From positions 1-11,868 of the forward strand of contig CANFVI010000037.1 of the NCBI GenBank assembly GCA_947450405.1: a stretch of 11,868 nucleotides of DNA. Direction: 5' to 3'. A program made the translations under genes and the position numbers. Shown here one piece after another: positions 7,504 through 11,868 of this stretch. Every line of letters begins with the position of its first letter. Positions within the stretch are counted from its first letter, which is position 1. Under the pieces are notes generated by a model. It saw nothing but the letters and a program-made list of their open reading frames with translations, was not told the origin of the DNA and made no database searches. Origin of the DNA: Flavobacteriales bacterium. Lineage in GTDB: Bacteria; Bacteroidota; Bacteroidia; NS11-12g; UBA955.

Positions 7504-7527
7504 TAATCGATTTTTATTTCCAATCAC

Positions 7528-8502
7528 TTGATCCCTCATATTAGCCCAGAACTAACAGATAAGCTATTGCTATCAATGCCAAATCACTATGGTACCATAG
7601 CTGTAAATGGAACTAATTTTCCTATTAGTTTCATGGAAATGAGCAAACCAACAGGTAAATATGTTTACCGGGTATTTATCAAACTTTTTAATTTATTTGG
7701 AAGGAAAGGATATATCCGCATCATTGGTAATGCCTGTGCTCCGGGAATTACATTCCCAGATTTAGGAAATATTAAAACCAAAGAACTATTAAACAATACA
7801 GAAAACAATTGTGGTGTTTTAATTGCCAATATTTTGGGCCATGAAAAATATGAATTGGGAACTACCATTCCGGCAGAGCCATTTATGGTTATTTACCTTA
7901 ATGACAACCTCTCTTCTATCCAAGATTATTTAAAATTGTTTTCCTCCAAGTATAGGGTTCGTGCTCAAAAAGTTCTAAAGAACAGCAGCGATATCAGTTC
8001 AAAACCCCTGCATGATTTGCCACCAAATGAATGGATTTCGCAATGCGGAAAATTGCTTTACCATTCACTTCAAGACAAAACAATTGCCATTGGTCAAAAC
8101 CTATCGCAACTCATTCATTGCTATCAAAAATCTTTAGGATCAAATTTTAAAGTTTTTGGATATTACCTAGATGGTAAAATTGTAGGTTTTATAAGTTTTA
8201 TTCAAGACAACAAAATTCTGCACGCTACTCATTTGGGAATTGATATGAAACTGCCATTACAATACTCTCTTTATCAACGGATGATGTATGATTTAGTAGG
8301 TTATTCCATTGAAAACAAACTTACTTTTATTAATCTTGGTAGAACAGCAACTGAAATAAAAAGCACCATTGGGGCTGTGCCCATAGAAAATAGTTTTATC
8401 ATTTTCACAAAAAGCCCAATATTGCATTTTATCAATAAATTTTACACCAAATATATCCATAAAAACCCCGAATTCATTCTCCGTAATCCATTTAAAAACT
8501 GA
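7528..8502 (+). CDS. Predicted GNAT-superfamily (FemAB/BioF2-like) acyltransferase, orphan
   Basis: I recognise only a fold-level family. The C-terminal half has the beta-hairpin FKVFGYYLDGKIVGFISF (207-224), then an ATHLGID strand, a helix (QYSLYQRMMYDLVGYSIENK) and NLGRTATEIKSTIGA (269-283). This order is typical of FemAB/Acetyltransf_6-type enzymes that transfer acyl or aminoacyl groups. The first half (about 20-125) may be the partner GNAT-like lobe, as FemAB proteins often carry two. There is no signal peptide or membrane segment, so it is probably cytoplasmic; the C terminus is basic. The start is uncertain: TTG at 7528 is the first usual start after an in-frame TAA (7504-7506), giving 324 residues, whereas the first ATG (7576) would give 308. 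The exported C1 peptidase follows 20 bp downstream, so the two may be co-transcribed. Substrate and acyl donor are unknown. Confidence 0.68.
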   Translation: MIPHISPELTDKLLLSMPNHYGTIAVNGTNFPISFMEMSKPTGKYVYRVFIKLFNLFGRKGYIRIIGNACAPGITFPDLGNIKTKELLNNTENNCGVLIANILGHEKYELGTTIPAEPFMVIYLNDNLSSIQDYLKLFSSKYRVRAQKVLKNSSDISSKPLHDLPPNEWISQCGKLLYHSLQDKTIAIGQNLSQLIHCYQKSLGSNFKVFGYYLDGKIVGFISFIQDNKILHATHLGIDMKLPLQYSLYQRMMYDLVGYSIENKLTFINLGRTATEIKSTIGAVPIENSFIIFTKSPILHFINKFYTKYIHKNPEFILRNPFKN

Positions 8503-8508
8503 AACTCC

Positions 8509-8516
8509 TATATTTG
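8509..8516 (+). promoter_or_regulatory. Candidate -7 element for the C1 peptidase
   Basis: TATATTTG is an exact TAnnTTTG match between the acyltransferase stop and the peptidase ATG, ending 6 bp before the ATG. No TTG lies at -33 distance. If active it would give an almost leaderless transcript. Otherwise the peptidase depends on read-through from the upstream gene. Confidence 0.35.
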
Positions 8517-8522
8517 TAAGTC

Positions 8523-9710
8523 ATGAAAAAAATAGTCTTTGCCATTATTTCGGTATTATTTGCGGCATTGAATGCCCAAATTACAACCAATAAACCTGGA
8601 AGTAAATATGAGTTTACAAAGGTTGCAGAAACGCAAAAACCTACAGTAAAAGACCAATGCAAGACTTCTACATGTTGGAGTTACAGTACATTGTCAATGC
8701 TTGAATCCGAGCTTATGCGTTTGGGAAAAGGCAATTACGACTTAAGCGAAATGTACATCGCACGATGGGCATATGTTGAAAAAGCAATTACATATGTTCG
8801 AATGAATGGCAAACATCAGTTTGAACAAGGTGGCGAAGGACATGATATTCCTTACATTATGAGCAAATACGGTATTGTGCCAGAATCAGTTTATACAGGC
8901 CTGATTAATGGAAAAACCAGACACAATCACAACGAACTCATCGATGTTCTTAAAAGTTATATGGAAACCATTGTAAAAAAGGACCCTACTACATTAGGCA
9001 AAGAGTGGATTGCAGGAGTAGAAGGAATTCTCGATGCTTATTTAGGTAAAATCCCTACCGAATTTGAATACAATGGCAAAAAATTTACGCCCGTTACTTT
9101 TGCTCAAAGTTTGGGCATCAATTTAGACGATTATGTAGTATTAACGTCTTTTACACACCATCCTTATTACAAACCATTTGCTTTGGAAGTTCCAGACAAT
9201 TGGGTGATGCAAACCGCCTTCAATGTCCCTCTAAATGAATTTGTTGAGAATATTAAAAACGCATTAAAAGATGGTTACTCTTTGGCTTGGTCTGCTGATG
9301 TTGGAGAAAAAGGATTTTCATTTAAAAATGGCATTGCCATTGTGCCCTTGCACGATTCATTGATTCAAAAATTGGGTAATGATAACAAAGGATTCAACGA
9401 TGGTGGAGCAAATAGAACTGGAAATGTATTTGACACCCCTTGTGCAGAACCAGAAATTACCGAAGCAATGCGTCAAGAAGCCTTTGATCAACAAAAAACC
9501 ACCGACGATCATGGAATGCACATTACAGGAGTGTATACTGAAAAATCAACAGGTAAAAGTTTCTTTGAAGTAAAAAACTCTTGGGGTGTTAATAATCCTT
9601 GTAGCGGATATTTATTTGTAAGCGAACCTTATATTCGTTATAAATCTATTTCTATCATGCTCCATAAAAATGGCTTATCTAAAGTTACCAGAAAAAGTCT
9701 AGGACTTTAA
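8523..9710 (+). CDS. Exported C1 cysteine peptidase, aminopeptidase C/bleomycin hydrolase-like
   Basis: This papain-fold peptidase of the C1B (PepC/bleomycin hydrolase) type would hydrolyse peptides, probably as an aminopeptidase. The catalytic set is complete: oxyanion Gln Q45 and nucleophile C51 in VKDQCKTSTCWSYST, H333 in DDHGMHITGVY and N352 in VKNSWG. A long stretch between Cys and His (about 130-300) fits C1B rather than plain papain. At 395 residues it is shorter than lactococcal PepC or human bleomycin hydrolase (about 440-455). Unlike those cytosolic enzymes it starts with a Sec signal peptide (MKKIVFAIISVLFAALNA, likely cut before Q19), so it should act outside the cytoplasm. There is no propeptide of usual cathepsin length, also as in C1B. 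Several cysteines (46, 51, 307, 360) could form disulfides after export. It lies 20 bp after the acyltransferase gene. Confidence 0.9.
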   Translation: MKKIVFAIISVLFAALNAQITTNKPGSKYEFTKVAETQKPTVKDQCKTSTCWSYSTLSMLESELMRLGKGNYDLSEMYIARWAYVEKAITYVRMNGKHQFEQGGEGHDIPYIMSKYGIVPESVYTGLINGKTRHNHNELIDVLKSYMETIVKKDPTTLGKEWIAGVEGILDAYLGKIPTEFEYNGKKFTPVTFAQSLGINLDDYVVLTSFTHHPYYKPFALEVPDNWVMQTAFNVPLNEFVENIKNALKDGYSLAWSADVGEKGFSFKNGIAIVPLHDSLIQKLGNDNKGFNDGGANRTGNVFDTPCAEPEITEAMRQEAFDQQKTTDDHGMHITGVYTEKSTGKSFFEVKNSWGVNNPCSGYLFVSEPYIRYKSISIMLHKNGLSKVTRKSLGL

Positions 9711-9724
9711 TATTACGCTAACTT

Positions 9725-9754
9725 AATGTTACCAATAAAAAAATTGATAACATT
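9725..9754 (+). terminator. Weak hairpin after the C1 peptidase
   Basis: AATGTTA-C-CAAT (9725-9736) can pair with ATTG-A-TAACATT (9743-9754). The stem has 11 pairs with one C/A mismatch and a six-A loop, 14 bp past the stop codon. The following sequence is pyrimidine-rich but not a true T-run. It is a plausible weak terminator or the first of three dyads in this gap. Confidence 0.35.
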
Positions 9755-9758
9755 TCCA

Positions 9759-9777
9759 TTATGTCTATTTGACATAA
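9759..9777. promoter_or_regulatory. Operator-like dyad upstream of the phosphoesterase
   Basis: TTATGTC (9759-9765) and GACATAA (9771-9777) are perfect inverted repeats separated by TATTT. No T-run follows, so termination is unlikely. The 19-bp symmetric layout resembles a site for a dimeric regulator, about 30 bp upstream of the predicted -7 element. No regulator gene is nearby. Confidence 0.3.
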
Positions 9778-9805
9778 AAAATATATTAAGGGCATATTGA
9801 AATTG

Positions 9806-9813
9806 TTTCTTTG
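9806..9813 (+). promoter_or_regulatory. Predicted -7 element of the phosphoesterase/glycosyltransferase operon
   Basis: TTTCTTTG differs from TAnnTTTG at one base and ends 15 bp before the ATG at 9829. This is close to the spacing seen for ald (17 bp). No clear -33 TTG is visible at standard distance. Confidence 0.35.
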
Positions 9814-9839
9814 CATGAATATATTTTTATGCAAAGAAA
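9806..9839. repeat. 11-bp inverted repeat spanning promoter and start codon
   Basis: TTTCTTTGCAT (9806-9816) and ATGCAAAGAAA (9829-9839) are perfect inverted repeats with a 12-nt spacer. The left arm contains the predicted -7 element and the right arm begins with the chosen start codon. As DNA this could be an operator covering the promoter. As RNA it would hide the start codon, but only if transcription began upstream of the left arm. Confidence 0.6.
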
Positions 9840-10671
9840 AGACTTGCAAGTATGCGTAATTAGCGACCTACATCTAGGAACCTTTGGTTGTCATGCAAAT
9901 GAAATTGTTCGATATTTAAAAGGAATCAATCCCAAAATATTGGTTTTAAACGGAGATATTATTGACATTTGGCAATTCCGTAAAAAATACTTCCCACCTG
10001 CCCACATGCAGGTAATTAGGGAAATTTTAAAATTAATGGAAGCTGGAACTATGGTTTATTACATAACCGGCAACCATGATGAAGCTTTAAGAAAATATTC
10101 AGGTACCAGATTAGGAAATTTATTGTTGGACGACAAATTGGTGCTTGATCTCGACGGAAAGAAAACTTGGATTTTCCACGGCGATGTATTTGATTCAACA
10201 ACCAAGGGTAGTGCAAAATTTATAGCAAAATTAGGAGGACAAGGTTACGACTTCCTTATTTGGATGAATCACTGGTTAAATAAACTTTTAACTTTTTTTG
10301 GTAGGGACAAGATGAGTTTCTCTAAAAAAATTAAAAATAGTGTGAAAAAAGCTGTTTCTTGGATTGCTGATTTTGAGCAAACCGCAGGAGAATTGGCAAT
10401 TGAAAAAGGATTTGACTACGTAATTTGTGGACACATTCACCAACCACAACAAAGAACAATAACGAACGAAAAGGGTTCAGTTATTTATTTAAACAGTGGA
10501 GATTGGATTGAAAATTTAACTTCTTTGGAATACGACAAAGGCGAATGGAATATCCATCAATTTGAAACCCTAAAAACTCAAATAAACTACAACAAAGAAT
10601 ATCAGCGCACTCCGAAAGTACCTGATGTAATAACCGAACAAGTAGCTTTCTGGATTCAAAGCGTTTTATAA
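9829..10671 (+). CDS. LpxH-like metallophosphoesterase (UDP-2,3-diacylglucosamine diphosphatase family)
   Basis: This calcineurin-fold phosphoesterase resembles the COG2908/LpxH group, which hydrolyses UDP-2,3-diacylglucosamine to lipid X in lipid A synthesis at the inner membrane. All metal-binding blocks are present, numbered from the ATG: D13-L-H15, G42-D43, GNHD (81-84), HGD (117-119) and GHIH (201-204). A basic, hydrophobic insert before the last block (about 135-175, with FGRDKMSFSKKIKNSVKKA) may form a membrane-facing helical cap. The ATG at 9829 is preferred over an in-frame TTG at 9811. The latter overlaps the predicted -7 element and adds only six residues before the conserved domain. 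The protein is then 280 residues, longer than E. coli LpxH (240). Its TAA overlaps the next ATG by one base, so the two proteins are probably coupled. Whether it is the true lipid A enzyme or a paralogue on another substrate is undecided. Confidence 0.85.
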   Translation: MQRKDLQVCVISDLHLGTFGCHANEIVRYLKGINPKILVLNGDIIDIWQFRKKYFPPAHMQVIREILKLMEAGTMVYYITGNHDEALRKYSGTRLGNLLLDDKLVLDLDGKKTWIFHGDVFDSTTKGSAKFIAKLGGQGYDFLIWMNHWLNKLLTFFGRDKMSFSKKIKNSVKKAVSWIADFEQTAGELAIEKGFDYVICGHIHQPQQRTITNEKGSVIYLNSGDWIENLTSLEYDKGEWNIHQFETLKTQINYNKEYQRTPKVPDVITEQVAFWIQSVL

Positions 10672-11669
10672 TGAAAATTTTATACGCAGTTCAAGCAACT
10701 GGCAACGGACATATTGCACGTGCAATTGAAATGATGCCACACCTCGAAAAATATGGAGAGGTAGATGTTTTTTTAAGTGGAAGCAATTCGTCACTTAATC
10801 CTAATTTACCAGTTAAATTCAGAAGCAGTGGTTTAAGTTTATTTTACAGAAATACAGGAAGTTTAGATTACAAAAAGATCGTTTCTCAAGTTAATATTCC
10901 AAGAATTCAAAAGGAATCTAAAGAATTACCCGTTAAAAATTACGATTTGATTTTAAATGATTTTGAATTCATTTGTTCCAATGCTTGTAAAATCGCAAAT
11001 AAAAAAATGATACATATTGGCCACCAAGCCAGTTTTGTATCAAAAAATGCACCCAGACCACACAAATCCGACGTAGTAGCAGAGTGGGTGCTGAAAAATT
11101 ATTGCAAAAGCAACAAAAACATAGGTTTTCACTATGAAGCATATGAAAATTGGATTTTACCTCCCGTTATCAAACAAAGTTTGTGGAATGCAAAACCAAC
11201 AAATGAAGGACATGTTACGGTTTATTTGCCTCAGTATTCCGATGCTAAACTCTATAGTGCTTTCAGTTCGTTACCTAAAATTCAGTTTGAAGTATTTTCA
11301 AAACATATTAAATCTTCTAAAAAAGAACAGAATATCACATGGATGCCAATTGACAATGAGAACTTTGCAAAGAGTTTAATTCATTGTCATGGTATCATTA
11401 CCGGAGCAGGATTTGAAACTCCTGCTGAAAGTTTGTTTCTAGGCAAAAAAATGATTCTAATTCCAATAAAAGGCCAATATGAGCAATTGTGCAATGCGGA
11501 GTCATTAAAAAAGTATGGGGCTCAAATTGAGTACGATATTGATCATTACTTTGGAAGTAAAATAAATCAGTGGTATTATAAAAACGATTCTCCAATTGTG
11601 TTAGAAATGCCAAACTTTCTACCAACGCGTGCAATTATTGAAAAGGCAATGGAGATTGCCTTGGCATAA
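10671..11669 (+). CDS. MJ1255-type GT-B glycosyltransferase
   Basis: This 332-residue protein has the GT-B two-lobe layout of the MurG/GT28-like group, matching the MJ1255/VC2487 family of predicted glycosyltransferases. The N-terminal lobe opens with MKILYAVQATGNGHIARA, including G11-N-G-H14 used by such enzymes near the acceptor. The C-terminal lobe has the nucleotide-sugar-binding region GAGFETPAESLFLGKKMILI (245-264) followed by Q269-Y-E-Q-L-C-N275. There is no signal peptide or transmembrane helix, so it likely works on the cytoplasmic face of the membrane. It overlaps the phosphoesterase by one base (TAATG), implying linked expression and perhaps consecutive steps on one envelope lipid or polysaccharide. 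Donor and acceptor are unknown. Confidence 0.82.
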   Translation: MKILYAVQATGNGHIARAIEMMPHLEKYGEVDVFLSGSNSSLNPNLPVKFRSSGLSLFYRNTGSLDYKKIVSQVNIPRIQKESKELPVKNYDLILNDFEFICSNACKIANKKMIHIGHQASFVSKNAPRPHKSDVVAEWVLKNYCKSNKNIGFHYEAYENWILPPVIKQSLWNAKPTNEGHVTVYLPQYSDAKLYSAFSSLPKIQFEVFSKHIKSSKKEQNITWMPIDNENFAKSLIHCHGIITGAGFETPAESLFLGKKMILIPIKGQYEQLCNAESLKKYGAQIEYDIDHYFGSKINQWYYKNDSPIVLEMPNFLPTRAIIEKAMEIALA

Positions 11670-11704
11670 AATTGCATGAACACAATCTAAATTCTATAAA
11701 AGTT

Positions 11705-11738
11705 TTTGCTGTGCATTGAGTTGCAAATATTATCTTTG
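11705..11738 (+). promoter_or_regulatory. Predicted ald promoter
   Basis: TTTG (11705-11708), 22 bp of spacer and TATCTTTG (11731-11738) match the Bacteroidota -33/-7 layout; this is the best promoter in the window. Transcription would start near 11744, leaving a leader of about 12 nt. The -7 element lies in an inverted repeat, TGCAAA (11722-11727) and TTTGCA (11735-11740). Confidence 0.6.
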
Positions 11739-11755
11739 CACCAATTTTAACTATC

Positions 11756-11868
11756 ATGATAATTGGCGTACCTAAAGAAATCAAAAACAACGAAAATCGC
11801 GTTGCTTTAACCCCAGCTGGGGCTAGTGAATTGGTAAAAAACGGTCACACGTTGTATGTACAAGCTAC
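11756..11868 (+). CDS. ald: Alanine dehydrogenase, N-terminal fragment cut by the window edge
   Basis: The gene begins at ATG 11756 and runs off the right end after 37 full codons. The translated start, MIIGVPKEIKNNENRVALTP followed by AGASELVKNGH, closely matches the N terminus of NAD-dependent L-alanine dehydrogenases, which interconvert alanine with pyruvate and ammonia. The R-V-A-L-T-P segment carries the Arg that binds the substrate in this family. The related transhydrogenase alpha subunit (PntA) has a similar fold but usually starts differently. There is no ribosome-binding site; the predicted leader is short. The truncation is due only to the window edge. Confidence 0.9.
   Translation, partial: MIIGVPKEIKNNENRVALTPAGASELVKNGHTLYVQA

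Larger units (their letters stand above)
7380..7527. other. Divergent intergenic region between the M49-like peptidase and the acyltransferase
   Basis: This 148-bp AT-rich gap separates two divergent genes and must hold both promoters. ACAAAAATAT occurs twice, at 7383-7392 and 7445-7454; on the minus strand each copy contains the -7-like TATTTTTG, so two leftward start sites 62 bp apart are possible. No small gene, tRNA or strong hairpin was seen. Confidence 0.5.

Noticed and set aside
9811..9828. TTG start giving a six-residue longer phosphoesterase
   Set aside because: The TTG overlaps the predicted -7 element and the added residues precede the conserved domain; ATG at 9829 is a better start. 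A mapped transcript start upstream of 9811 would reopen this.
11398..11634. 78-codon minus-strand frame within the glycosyltransferase
   Set aside because: It is antisense to the conserved nucleotide-sugar-binding region and has no independent features.
1..11868. Mobile element, prophage, CRISPR, toxin-antitoxin or defence island
   Set aside because: No transposase, integrase, terminal repeats, spacer-repeat pattern, toxin or nuclease-like genes were found. Gene content and base use look uniform and chromosomal.

Overview
The window looks like an AT-rich chromosomal segment of a Bacteroidota bacterium. The evidence is TAnnTTTG-type -7 promoter elements close to start codons, almost no Shine-Dalgarno sequences, and gene families typical of the phylum: a long Prc-type S41 protease, an exported M49-like peptidase, an exported bleomycin-hydrolase-like C1 peptidase, and an LpxH-like phosphoesterase paired with an MJ1255-type glycosyltransferase. 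The genus cannot be told from the sequence alone. Most of the window is intact housekeeping or envelope genes. I see no transposase, integrase, tRNA, rRNA, CRISPR array or defence cassette, and no clearly novel multigene system.

Layout. Positions 1-168 are non-coding and hold a likely leftward terminator. Positions 169-2628 (minus strand) carry accC, the biotin carboxylase subunit of an acyl-CoA carboxylase. It is followed, with no spacer and in the same frame, by a phosphoglycerate-dehydrogenase-like 2-hydroxyacid dehydrogenase. A short divergent region holding a perfect 20-bp palindrome separates accC from ccmB (2706-3374, plus), the membrane subunit of the cytochrome c maturation heme exporter. 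ccmB runs convergently, with 4 bp between stop codons, into a leftward pair: an M49-like metallopeptidase (5499-7379) upstream of the protease prc (3379-5472), 26 bp apart.

From 7528 rightward all genes are on the plus strand. They are a predicted GNAT/FemAB-fold acyltransferase, an exported C1 cysteine peptidase, an LpxH-like metallophosphoesterase overlapping by one base a GT-B glycosyltransferase, and the first 37 codons of alanine dehydrogenase (ald), cut by the right edge.

Themes. Three peptidases with N-terminal export signals (M49-like, S41 and C1) lie within about 6.3 kb, which suggests envelope or periplasmic protein and peptide turnover. The phosphoesterase/glycosyltransferase pair probably acts on a cell-envelope lipid or saccharide, with unknown substrate. 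Several intergenic -7 elements sit inside inverted repeats. The least explained parts are the M49-like enzyme with a five-residue zinc motif, the orphan acyltransferase, and the dyad-rich leader before the phosphoesterase.
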